Shown here piece after piece: positions 14,616 to 20,529 of a DNA stretch of 20,529 bases. The notes under the pieces were generated by a model. That model did not search any database, had not been told where the DNA came from, and was given only the letters and a program-made list of their open reading frames with translations. The position numbers were made by a program, and so were the translations under genes. The number at the start of each line of letters is the position of its first letter. Within the stretch, counting starts at the first letter, position 1. Origin of the DNA: a virus; the IMG/VR virus record IMGVR_UViG_3300034631_000025, positions 1 to 20,529 of that record, one strand, 5' to 3'.

Positions 14616-14834
14616 CTACTCCACGCAGTCGTAGTCGTAGGTCATGCCGGAGGTCTGCGCTCGATAGCGCGCATACCGCCCATGCTTCTTGCACTCGGCG
14701 TCAGCCAGTGGTTGCGCCGAGCGCACATTCACGGACTCCACGGTAACGCTTCGCGGATTCGAAGCGAGCACCGAGGCACCACACCCACTGAGAGCGAGGG
14801 CGGACGCAGCAGCCAAAAGTCGTAGGGCAACCAT
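14616..14834 (-). CDS. Small lipoprotein, likely prophage-expressed cargo
   Basis: Minus strand, 72 residues. The start at 14834 is chosen because a perfect AAGGAG lies seven bases upstream; a longer reading to 14861 lacks one. The N-terminus is a lipoprotein signal (MVALRLLAAASALALSGC), with the L-S-G-C lipobox cysteine at about residue 18. The mature part is a short polar domain with a cysteine pair (DAECKKHGRYARYR, TYDYDCV) that could form a disulfide. Similar tiny lipoproteins with 'A-x-x-C-x-K-x-G-R-x-A' are widespread in proteobacteria. It follows the next gene (14858-15178) by 23 bases and is probably in one operon with it. It points against the late genes, so it is probably not an ordinary virion gene. 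It could be a conversion or exclusion lipoprotein; an outer-membrane spanin role is less likely without an inner-membrane partner. Confidence 0.75.
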   Translation of the reverse strand: MVALRLLAAASALALSGCGASVLASNPRSVTVESVNVRSAQPLADAECKKHGRYARYRAQTSGMTYDYDCVE

Positions 14835-14857
14835 CTGAGAACTCCTTGGAATATGTT

Positions 14858-15178
14858 TCATCGACCAAATTTCTTGGCGCAAAGACTCAGCGCGTTGCGG
14901 ACGCCCAACTCGGTGGGCATGGCAACCGCATCTCGCTGGCATGACTCGTAGCGGATGCGATCAAAAAAACTGAGATCTCGCGGAGCGGTAGCGGGTTCTT
15001 CTTCGGAAGTGGCCTTTGCTGCAGGCTGGTAGCCTCTTCCTATGCCCGCTTGGTCTAGGTCATCGAACGAGCTGAGCAGCGGCGGAGGCTTGCGTCCGAC
15101 CGCGCCCGTGGCGCCTGCCCCCTGTCCGCCCAGCGCAGCGGCAGCGATCAGGGCGATGGCGATGGTCTTGGCGTTCAT
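14858..15178 (-). CDS. Secreted small protein sharing a motif with the large internal virion protein
   Basis: Minus strand, 106 residues, ATG at 15178 with GAGG seven bases upstream. The N-terminus is a Sec-type signal peptide (MNAKTIAIALIAAAALGG...AGA). The mature protein starts with a flexible part containing PLLSSFDDLDQAGIGRGYQ (residues 33-51). This is 17/19 identical to residues 10-28 of the large protein encoded at 19088. The C-terminal half is helical (LSFFDRIRYESCQRDAVAMPTELGVRNALSLCAKKFG) with two cysteines. Its periplasmic or extracellular location is predicted from the signal peptide only. An operator-like palindrome lies 22 bases upstream of the start. No known family was recognised. 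The shared block suggests that it binds the same partner as the ejected virion protein. Confidence 0.7.
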   Translation of the reverse strand: MNAKTIAIALIAAAALGGQGAGATGAVGRKPPPLLSSFDDLDQAGIGRGYQPAAKATSEEEPATAPRDLSFFDRIRYESCQRDAVAMPTELGVRNALSLCAKKFGR

Positions 15179-15200
15179 GTGATCCTCTGGTGCCGGGACT

Positions 15201-15213
15201 GTATCAGTGATAC
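15201..15213. promoter_or_regulatory. Operator-like palindrome between divergent cargo genes
   Basis: GTATCA-G-TGATAC is a perfect 13-base palindrome with 6-base arms. It lies 22 bases before the minus-strand gene (ATG at 15178) and 75 bases before the RexA-like gene (ATG 15289). The overlapping 8-mer TGTATCAG (15200-15207) recurs at 18969-18976, again exactly 21 bases from a minus-strand start codon. It may be a repressor site or part of a promoter -10 region. A TATAAA at 15221-15226 could serve the plus strand, but no good -35 was found. Confidence 0.45.
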
Positions 15214-15288
15214 GATGCTGTATAAAAGAACAGTACAACGGTGCAAACTTTCGTTACGATGACACAGATTGAAAACGGAGGAGTGTCA

Positions 15289-16362
15289 ATGGCAAACAAA
15301 AAGCCTGTAACGATTCACTATCGTAAATTCGCGAGGCCGCCCGGGTCGCGTGATACGCTGGAGCAGTTAGTACGGACTGCGATGAATTCACCGGATGGCA
15401 GTGCCGCCCACCGGTTACGTGACCGCTACCTATCTAGGCTATTTGCTGCGGGCAGCGATAATTTATTCATCAACATATACGAAGACACAACCGGGCAAAC
15501 GCAATTTGTTTTTGGTGATGTGCTGCATTTCACACGGGGCCACCTGCAGGCGCTATGTCAGACGGCAGATCCGAATGCCGCTCTGGTTCCTGTTCAGCAA
15601 ATGCAAGCTCCTGAACAGAGCGAATATGTTCACTCTCAGATGTTTTGGATGATTAAGGGAGATCACGTCTTCGTTATTCAGAGCATGTCGCTCAGAACTA
15701 CTGAATTTGAGTCGTATCTTGGATGGTTGTTGCAGACTAAAACCTCGGTTTTTCCTGACCAACATTCGATCGTGCTTGCCGCTAAGTTTGACCTTGGAGC
15801 GGTGGGTGGTGATTTGGAAGACATCAAGGAGATTATTGTGGGAGGCGTGGCCCAAAGGCCACCTACAACTAATGAATCTAGTTCGGTACGCTCGCCGGAA
15901 ACATCAGAATTACGTGAATCCGAGGTAGTTAGTACCGGCAATGTGGATGCGACCAGAACTACAGAATGGAGCACGGCGCGAAACGTTTTGAGGGAATTGC
16001 TGGGAGGCGATGCGAATGTGGAGTCTTTGCTCAGTTCTGTTCCTGCCGATGCCGAACTAAGTGTCCAAGTTCACATTGGTTTTCAGACGAGAAAAAAGAA
16101 AATTGATCGCGTTGCTCTGAAGCATTTGGAGACTGGGCTGCGCCATCTCCCCGATGGTCAGGTGGAGGTCAGAGCAAAAGGCCAACGTGTCGCGTCGGAT
16201 GGGAGTGTCCGCCTGCACTATGACGCCGGAATTTCCTTGGTTCGTGCACAGGTGGGCGACAGTCAACTGATCGGTAGCCTCCTGGATCCCTTCGACGTGC
16301 GACGGGCAATGGTTGAGGCCTATAGTCACATGGTAGCCAACGGGAAGATCCAGGAAGAATAA
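15289..16362 (+). CDS. RexA-like superinfection-exclusion protein
   Basis: A 357-residue protein; the ATG at 15289 has GGAGGAG upstream (a GTG at 15241 would add 16 residues). The pattern follows lambda RexA (279 aa), compared from memory. The N-terminal half has HYRK, a LEQLVRTAM segment and LFINIYEDTTGQTQFVFGD (RexA YLYIHKIDGKTFLFTKT), then a MFWMIKGDHVFVIQSMSLRTTEFESYLGWLL strand-helix unit. The C-terminal domain (about 226-357) has VLRELLGG, LSVQVHIGFQTRKKKIDRVA (RexA IVIKPKFKRDIKKVA), VEVRAKG (RexA ISLRAKD) and AYSHMVANGKI (RexA CYARMKSDI). A Ser/Thr/Glu linker (about 186-226) explains the extra length. RexA senses phage growth and activates the RexB channel. GC is low: 42-50% in two counted lines. 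The membrane gene follows after 13 bases. The relation is remote and needs a profile search. Confidence 0.6.
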   Translation: MANKKPVTIHYRKFARPPGSRDTLEQLVRTAMNSPDGSAAHRLRDRYLSRLFAAGSDNLFINIYEDTTGQTQFVFGDVLHFTRGHLQALCQTADPNAALVPVQQMQAPEQSEYVHSQMFWMIKGDHVFVIQSMSLRTTEFESYLGWLLQTKTSVFPDQHSIVLAAKFDLGAVGGDLEDIKEIIVGGVAQRPPTTNESSSVRSPETSELRESEVVSTGNVDATRTTEWSTARNVLRELLGGDANVESLLSSVPADAELSVQVHIGFQTRKKKIDRVALKHLETGLRHLPDGQVEVRAKGQRVASDGSVRLHYDAGISLVRAQVGDSQLIGSLLDPFDVRRAMVEAYSHMVANGKIQEE

Positions 16363-16375
16363 GGCGGATTAGTCG

Positions 16376-16966
16376 ATGACCGTTTTTCGACGCGTTCTAG
16401 GGCTTATGCTACCCATCGTCATTGGATGGGCAGCGGCAGCTTGGACGCCTTTAACGGTTTGGGTTGATATGAAGGAAGGGCTTATAGCCTTCCTTGGGTT
16501 CCTTGCTGCGTCCCTAGTCCAGGTCATGCCTTTGACTGCCAACTTCATCCAAGCTGATAAGCTGGAAGTTCCTCAGGCATATAGACTCACTCAGTCGTTG
16601 ACGAAACAGCAAAATTATTGGATCGGCCTGTTATCAGCAACTATTATTGCGCTTGTCGTTGTAATTGTAGTCGCTGCGGTATCAAAGCAGGTCGATGGAA
16701 AAAATCTGTTGGATCATGGTATTGTCATTACGGTTTCTCAGTCGCTTTGCTTTCTGGAGGTAGGCCTGCTTGTATTTGTCGTTATTAAAATGTTTGGCTT
16801 ATTTGGTGGGATGATGAGCCTTCACCGACTACGGGGAGAGCTGGTTATCGATGCTGCAACGAAGGCCGCAGCTGCCCGACAGCGGGAGATACAGGCGAGC
16901 GTAGCGCCTGCTCAAAATTTAGTGCCTGATGGGTATGGCGCGATAATTCAGCCTCCACCTAAATAG
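16376..16966 (+). CDS. RexB-like four-helix membrane protein
   Basis: A 196-residue protein with AAGGCGG before the ATG. Four hydrophobic segments are visible: about 8-30 (LGLMLPIVIGWAAAAW), 35-58 (GLIAFLGFLAASLVQVMPLTANFI), 82-102 (WIGLLSATIIALVVVIVVAAV) and 116-137. The fourth contains SLCFLEVGLLVF, matching lambda RexB ALSFVELGALFF at L-x-F-x-E-x-G-x-x-x-F, including a glutamate inside the membrane. The second lies after an acidic residue and GL, as in RexB (RDGLGATLSSYAG). RexB is 144 aa; here a charged Ala/Gln/Arg C-terminal tail of about 45 residues is added. Lambda RexB is the ion-channel partner that depolarises the cell during superinfection. Gene order A then B, the 13-base gap and the shared low GC all fit a two-gene exclusion operon. 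Confidence 0.6.
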   Translation: MTVFRRVLGLMLPIVIGWAAAAWTPLTVWVDMKEGLIAFLGFLAASLVQVMPLTANFIQADKLEVPQAYRLTQSLTKQQNYWIGLLSATIIALVVVIVVAAVSKQVDGKNLLDHGIVITVSQSLCFLEVGLLVFVVIKMFGLFGGMMSLHRLRGELVIDAATKAAAARQREIQASVAPAQNLVPDGYGAIIQPPPK

Positions 16967-17009
16967 CCCCGAGCGCTGACTGGCGCAGCCTACACTGCGT
17001 TGGTCACCC

Positions 17010-17029
17010 GTGCCAAGCCTGGCAACCTG
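17010..17029 (+). promoter_or_regulatory. 20-bp repeated motif, copy 5 (before internal virion gene)
   Basis: gtgccaagcctggcaacctg. This is the first intergenic copy after the low-GC RexAB-like pair. The one change (G at position 13) turns the two TGCCA units into the inverted repeat TGCCA-AGCC-TGGCA. A normal Shine-Dalgarno sequence and the ATG follow at 17051. Confidence 0.6.
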
Positions 17030-17050
17030 CTCCGCTCATAGGAGCACTAC

Positions 17051-18670
17051 ATGAGCGCATTCGACAAGGGGTTTTCGTTCGGCCTCGGGGCCTGGCAGCA
17101 GGCGATGGACAACAAGCGCCAGGACGAGAAGGACGAACGGGCGAAGAAGGAATTCGGCTGGAAGGAGAAGGACCGTGCTCGCGTGGACGACGACCGCGCG
17201 CGCGAGGATGCCGCCTGGGGCGCGCTCGGCCCCGCGTCCGGTATCCCGCTGCCGGCGCCTGCGGTTGCGCAAGCTGCGCAGGCGCCAGCCGAGACGGCGG
17301 CACCAGCCGAGCCCGTCCCGGATGGACAGGCGCAGGGCGCTTCGCAGGCGCCTGCCGCAGCGCGTGGTTTGGGGATTCCGCAAGCCGCTCCGGCGGCGGC
17401 GCCCATGCCTGTGCAGCAAGGCGTGGCAGCCGCGCTCGCGCCGCCCGCTACTTCACGCTCTGCGCAGCTGCGCGCCCTCGAAGGCATCGCGGTCGCTCGG
17501 CGCGACGCAGGATCGCTGGAGCGACTGGGCGCCGCCCGGCATGGCGCCGAGGAAGACGACTTCATCGCGCAGGCCATGAAGGGCTACACCGGCGCGGACG
17601 ACCAGATCGGCGCCACGGCGCTGCACATCAACGGCACCTCGAAATCCATCACGATGGGCGCACCCGACAAGGACGGGGTGGTGCAGCTCGCCGTGGTCAT
17701 GCCTGACCGCCGGGCTCAGTTCATGAGCCTGAGCAGGGATCAGCAGGCCCGGCTCTACGCGGCAGGCCAGCTCATGGAGCGCAATCCTATCCGCGCCTTC
17801 CGGGAGATCGCCGATGTGAACCGGCCGCTGGCCGAGGCATTGGCCGCGGAAAGCGGCTTGGTGACGAAGGTGGCCGGCTCCAACAACCAAGCCGCGTTCA
17901 AGGCCCGCGACGATGACCGGGCGGACCGGCAGCAGGCGGAAGCCGCGCGCCACAACCGTGCATCGGAGGGGATCGCGTCGGCCAAGGTCGCGGCGGCGGC
18001 GAAGCCTGGTTCCGGCGCGTTTGACCCGCAGGCTGGATTCGACAACGAGCAGGCGTACAAGACTGCGCTGGACATCGTGCGAAAGGAATCCGAAGGCGGG
18101 ATCGGCGGGAAGATGGATCCGAAGCAGATGGCCGAGCGTGTTCAGGCCGTGTACGGAAACCTGCGGGACACCTGGGCCGGCGAGAACATCCAGCGCCAGC
18201 GCGCCAACGCATTCACCTCGGAGGCAAAACGCGCTCGCACGCCCGAAGAGGTTGAGGGCATCCGGGCCCGTGCGCTGGAGCGCGGATACACGGATGCGGA
18301 GATGGCGCGTCTGGATCCACGTTTCGCCCGGCAAGCCCCCGCAGTGGCGCCGGCCCCAGGCGCTTCCCCCCCGGCACCCCTGATCCCGAAGCCAGTCCCC
18401 TCCCGGGCCGTGCCACCAGCCCGGGGATCGGGCTCGGACGAAGATGCGCCCGCAGGCCGCGCGCTGGACGCGGCCAAACTGGATTTGCGCGATGCCATCG
18501 CCAAAGTGCGCACATTCGGGCTGGCGCAGCGCGCGGCCGATCCATCTGCCTACCAAGCGGCCGTGGACCGGGTGCGCGCGGCAGAAGCAGAGGCGGCGCA
18601 GGCGGAGGCGCAGTGGCAGAGCACGATCGCGCGGCAGGGTGTGGGGGCCTACTTCGGCGGAGGCAAGTAA
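17051..18670 (+). CDS. Internal virion protein (DNA-ejection type)
   Basis: A 539-residue protein; AGGAG lies seven bases before the ATG, and the fifth 20-bp motif ends 21 bases upstream. The N-terminus (AFDKGFSFGLGAWQQAMDNKRQDEKDERAKKEFGWKEKDRARVDDDRAREDAAWG, residues 3-57) is the helix pattern typical of internal proteins packaged in podovirus-like heads. An Ala/Pro-rich linker follows (about 60-135). A middle domain then has YTGADDQIGATALHINGTSKSITMG and VQLAVVMPDRRAQFMSLSRDQQARLYAAGQLME (about 176-235), and long Ala/Arg/Gln helices lead to a second linker and a C-terminal helix (LDLRDAIAKVRTFGLAQRAADPSAYQAAVDRVRAAEAEAAQAEAQW). No enzymatic motif is visible. It converges on the minus-strand membrane gene 31 bases downstream. 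The ejection role is inferred from composition and neighbours. Confidence 0.65.
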   Translation: MSAFDKGFSFGLGAWQQAMDNKRQDEKDERAKKEFGWKEKDRARVDDDRAREDAAWGALGPASGIPLPAPAVAQAAQAPAETAAPAEPVPDGQAQGASQAPAAARGLGIPQAAPAAAPMPVQQGVAAALAPPATSRSAQLRALEGIAVARRDAGSLERLGAARHGAEEDDFIAQAMKGYTGADDQIGATALHINGTSKSITMGAPDKDGVVQLAVVMPDRRAQFMSLSRDQQARLYAAGQLMERNPIRAFREIADVNRPLAEALAAESGLVTKVAGSNNQAAFKARDDDRADRQQAEAARHNRASEGIASAKVAAAAKPGSGAFDPQAGFDNEQAYKTALDIVRKESEGGIGGKMDPKQMAERVQAVYGNLRDTWAGENIQRQRANAFTSEAKRARTPEEVEGIRARALERGYTDAEMARLDPRFARQAPAVAPAPGASPPAPLIPKPVPSRAVPPARGSGSDEDAPAGRALDAAKLDLRDAIAKVRTFGLAQRAADPSAYQAAVDRVRAAEAEAAQAEAQWQSTIARQGVGAYFGGGK

Positions 18671-18701
18671 GCGGGGCGTTGGGCCGGGGCCGAAGCGCTA
18701 C

Positions 18702-18947
18702 TTACCGCCTCGGAGTCGGAGTGACACCGAACTCTTTGAATAGGTCTGTGCCGGGCGAGGGAGCGACGGGCTCAAGCTGCATCGTCCCTCTGGGGCCTGC
18801 GACGGTGATGGCGCCGGTCCATCGATCAAGGCGATAGGCGATCCCCTCAGATTCACCCCCTCCAGTGCCCACGAGGTCGTACCGGAACATCCACGCGGTC
18901 CACGCCAACACGACTGCAGCAATGATGTAGGCGGTTCTGGTGTTCAT
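18702..18947 (-). CDS. Small single-pass membrane protein, cargo type
   Basis: Minus strand, 81 residues, with GGAGGAA five to six bases before the ATG at 18947. One transmembrane helix lies near the N-terminus (AYIIAAVVLAWTAWMF, about residues 6-21), followed by RYDLVG. A short outside domain follows: GGGESEGIAYRLDRWTGAITVAGPRGTMQLEPV (about 28-60). The 'x-x-YRLDRWTGxx' core is common in small uncharacterised proteobacterial and phage proteins. It points against the late genes, like the two genes at 14616-15178, and shares with their upstream region the 8-mer TGTATCAG at the same distance from the start. It is therefore probably expressed under the same control, perhaps in the lysogen. Its role is unknown; membrane-bound exclusion is one possibility. 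Confidence 0.7.
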   Translation of the reverse strand: MNTRTAYIIAAVVLAWTAWMFRYDLVGTGGGESEGIAYRLDRWTGAITVAGPRGTMQLEPVAPSPGTDLFKEFGVTPTPRR

Positions 18948-18968
18948 GCGGTTCCTCCGGGGTGCGAA

Positions 18969-18984
18969 TGTATCAGCGCTGAAT
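18969..18984 (-). promoter_or_regulatory. Operator/promoter-like element before the minus-strand membrane gene
   Basis: Contains TGTATCAG (18969-18976), the same 8-mer as at 15200-15207 and again 21 bases from the start codon. It overlaps the 10-base perfect palindrome TCAGCGCTGA (18973-18982). Read on the minus strand this gives CTGATACA, a possible weak -10. No clear -35 was found. Confidence 0.4.
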
Positions 18985-19042
18985 GCTGCTGCGCACGGGA
19001 TCGCGGGTGAGCGCCTTCGCTGATCGAAGGAGCCGCTACTGC

Positions 19043-19062
19043 GTGCCAAGCCTGCCAATCTG
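19043..19062 (+). promoter_or_regulatory. 20-bp repeated motif, copy 6 (before large internal protein)
   Basis: gtgccaagcctgccaatctg. It lies between the minus-strand membrane gene's upstream region and the ATG at 19088, so it would restart late transcription after the cargo gene. Confidence 0.6.
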
Positions 19063-19087
19063 GGTTTCCTAGCCTCAAGGGATTCAG

Positions 19088-20529
19088 ATGACGACGAAGA
19101 AGAAGTTTGCGGCGCCGCTCCTTAGCTCGTTCGACGAGCTGGACCAGGCGGGTATCGGGACCGGGTATCAGGGCAGGGAAGCGCCCGAGCCCGGGCCAGC
19201 CGAATCCACACCCCCTAAGCGCACCTGGGGCGAGGCGGCGACCGATACCGTGGTGCAACTGGCCGAGGGCGTGAACAACATCGCCGGGGCTGTGCCCAAC
19301 CTGTTCGCGCCGCAGTCCGGGGTCGCGGCGTTCTTCCGGGACAACGCTGACCACTGGCGCGGCGAGCAGAGCGAAGCCCTGCGCCGCAAGGTCGCCGACG
19401 CGGACGCCCAGATCGCGCAGGCGAACCAGGATTCCATCGTGGACCAGGCCGTGGCCGCGGCGAAGGCCTACGGCAGCGATCCGGCGCTGGCGGCGCGGTT
19501 CGTCACCACCAACCTGCCCAGCATGCTCCCGGGCGTGGCCGTGGCCAAGGCGGCACAGGTCGCGCGGCTCGCAGGCGGCGCCAGCGCGGCCGTCGCGGCG
19601 GGCTCGGCCACCACGGCGGCGGGCGTGACCAATGCCGTCCTCAATGCGGGCGGCGCCCGGGGCGAGGCCTTCGAGGACATCCGCGACGCGCTCGTGAAGC
19701 AGGGTCACACCCGCGAGGAGGCGGAGCGGATGGCGCTTGAGCGCTCGCGCATTCCGGCCGCCGTGGGCGCGGCCACCGGCTTCCTGTCAGGGAAGATCGG
19801 GCTGGGGCATGCCGTGGTGGGTGGCGGCGGCGCACGCGGCGGGCTGGCGGCCGGCACGCGCTCCGCGGCGGCGGAGTTGCTGGGCGAGCAGGCGGAGGAG
19901 GTGCTGCCCCAGGTCGCAACGAACTACCAGGCCAGCGACATCGACCAGCGGCCGCTCTCCCGCAACGTCGGGCGCACCGCCGTGGAGACGGCCATCGGTT
20001 CGGCGCCGGGCGCGGGCGTGTCGGGCGCGATGACCGCGCTGCGCCGTGGTGATGCCGCCGCGCCGAAGGCGGAGGAGGGGGCACCGCCGGCCGAGACGGG
20101 CACGCCTGCGGAAGACATGCTCCCCGACTCGCTGCCCGAGCAGCCTGCACGCCGGCCGGGCCCGGCGGCTGACGCTGCCGACACGGCTGCGGCTGTCACG
20201 CGGCTGGCAGAGCTGGAGGTCATCGACGGCAGCGTGGGCCTGAGCGAAGAGCAGAAGGCCGAACGGGCGGTGCTGGCCGAGCGCGTGGAGCGTGCCGCCG
20301 CGCGCGAGGAGGAGCTGGAGGCCATCGGCGAGACGCCCGAGGAAGCGGCCGGCGCCGCGGCGCCGCAGCCCGAAGCTGCGCCTGCGGGCGCGCCTACCCA
20401 GCCCGGGGATGCCGGCGCTGTGGGAGCACCCCAGGGCGGCAGCCAGCTCCAGCAGGAGCTGCGGGCCGTCGCCCAGCGATCGAGCGGCGACACGCGGCGC
20501 AACGCGGTGGAGCTGCTGGCCCGGCTGGA
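19088..20529 (+). CDS. Large internal virion / polyvalent protein, N-terminal part (runs off window)
   Basis: The frame from the ATG at 19088 (AAGGG upstream, sixth 20-bp motif ending 25 bases before) stays open to the window end, so at least 480 residues are present. Residues 10-28 carry the PLLSSFDELDQAGIGTGYQ block shared with the secreted minus-strand protein. Next is a helical part (VVQLAEGVNNIAGAVPNLFAPQSGVAAFFRD). A hydrophobic Gly/Ala region (about 140-320: LPSMLPGVAVAKAAQ, SAAVAAGSATTAAGVTNAVLNAGG, AAVGAATGFLSGKIGLGHAVVGGGGARGGLAAGTRSAAAELLGEQAEEVLPQ) follows, of the kind that lets ejected phage proteins enter or cross membranes. The last 150 residues are Ala/Pro/Glu-rich linker. The layout fits the giant internal proteins of podovirus-like phages. 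Catalytic domains would lie outside the window. Confidence 0.7.
   Translation, partial: MTTKKKFAAPLLSSFDELDQAGIGTGYQGREAPEPGPAESTPPKRTWGEAATDTVVQLAEGVNNIAGAVPNLFAPQSGVAAFFRDNADHWRGEQSEALRRKVADADAQIAQANQDSIVDQAVAAAKAYGSDPALAARFVTTNLPSMLPGVAVAKAAQVARLAGGASAAVAAGSATTAAGVTNAVLNAGGARGEAFEDIRDALVKQGHTREEAERMALERSRIPAAVGAATGFLSGKIGLGHAVVGGGGARGGLAAGTRSAAAELLGEQAEEVLPQVATNYQASDIDQRPLSRNVGRTAVETAIGSAPGAGVSGAMTALRRGDAAAPKAEEGAPPAETGTPAEDMLPDSLPEQPARRPGPAADAADTAAAVTRLAELEVIDGSVGLSEEQKAERAVLAERVERAAAREEELEAIGETPEEAAGAAAPQPEAAPAGAPTQPGDAGAVGAPQGGSQLQQELRAVAQRSSGDTRRNAVELLARL

Larger units (their letters stand above)
15180..16970 (+). other. Low-GC cargo segment within GC-rich late genes
   Basis: The segment carrying the RexA/RexB-like pair is clearly lower in GC than its surroundings (lines at 15481 and 15661 count 50% and 42% GC, against 70% at 9121). 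It also uses AT-ending codons and ATT/AAT/TTT triplets rare elsewhere in the window. It lies between two virion-protein genes and next to minus-strand envelope genes. No transposase, direct repeats or attachment sites are visible at its borders, so it looks like a transferred cargo (moron) segment rather than an insertion sequence. Confidence 0.6.

Noticed and set aside
18656-18716. Inverted repeat between the converging genes at 18670 and 18702 as a two-way terminator
   Set aside because: AAGTA/TACTT and flanking bases pair only loosely around a long GC loop and lack a T run on either side, so the support is too weak to list.
1-20529. CRISPR array, tRNA or rRNA genes, insertion sequence
   Set aside because: No evenly spaced repeats with spacers, no cloverleaf with a CCA-end pattern, no rRNA signature and no transposase-like frame were seen on either strand.

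Overview
The window is a late (virion structure) region of a tailed phage or prophage. Base composition is GC-rich: one fully counted line in the nozzle gene is 70% GC. The codon use and the look of the small tail proteins suggest a betaproteobacterial host, probably Burkholderiales; this is inference. No integrase, lysis, replication or terminase gene is visible. Lytic phage versus prophage therefore cannot be decided, but the cargo genes argue for a phage able to lysogenise.

Layout. Bases 1-2582: the 3' part of a scaffold-like gene, a small CsrA-like protein, an N4-gp56-type major capsid protein (MCP) and a probable capsid decoration protein, closed by a terminator. Bases 2661-4282: a small acidic protein and two head-tail adaptor-like proteins, which fits a podovirus-like neck. 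Bases 4354-8312: a small virion/fibre protein, a fibre-tail adaptor, a mosaic tail fibre and a fibre-assembly-type protein. Bases 8352-13287: a nozzle-like protein, a central fibre with a lambda gpJ-type (DUF1983-like) domain, and a tail assembly chaperone. Bases 13316-14615: a GNAT-like protein and an internal virion (DNA ejection) protein. Bases 14616-16966: a cargo island with two minus-strand envelope genes (a lipoprotein and a secreted protein), then a plus-strand pair of much lower GC that resembles lambda RexA and RexB. Bases 17051-20529: a second internal virion protein, another minus-strand membrane-protein cargo gene, and the start of a very large internal/polyvalent protein that leaves the window.

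Regulation seen in the sequence. A 20-bp motif (GTRMCAAGCCTGSCA-N3-TG) occurs six times on the plus strand, each time just ahead of a gene or gene block (MCP, 4354, 8352, 13316, 17051, 19088). It is probably a phage-specific late promoter or operator. Two of these blocks, at the MCP and at 4354, also share a 22-bp leader element. In both, the element can pair with the nine bases directly before the ATG, hiding the Shine-Dalgarno sequence. The gene just before the MCP leader encodes a CsrA-like small protein, which is a candidate to act on these leaders.

Most notable biology. The rexAB-like pair sits among genes for DNA-ejection proteins. Beside it, a secreted 106-aa protein carries the same 19-residue block (17 identical) as the N-terminus of the large internal protein encoded at 19088. 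Together these look like a superinfection-exclusion island that may act at the DNA-entry step.
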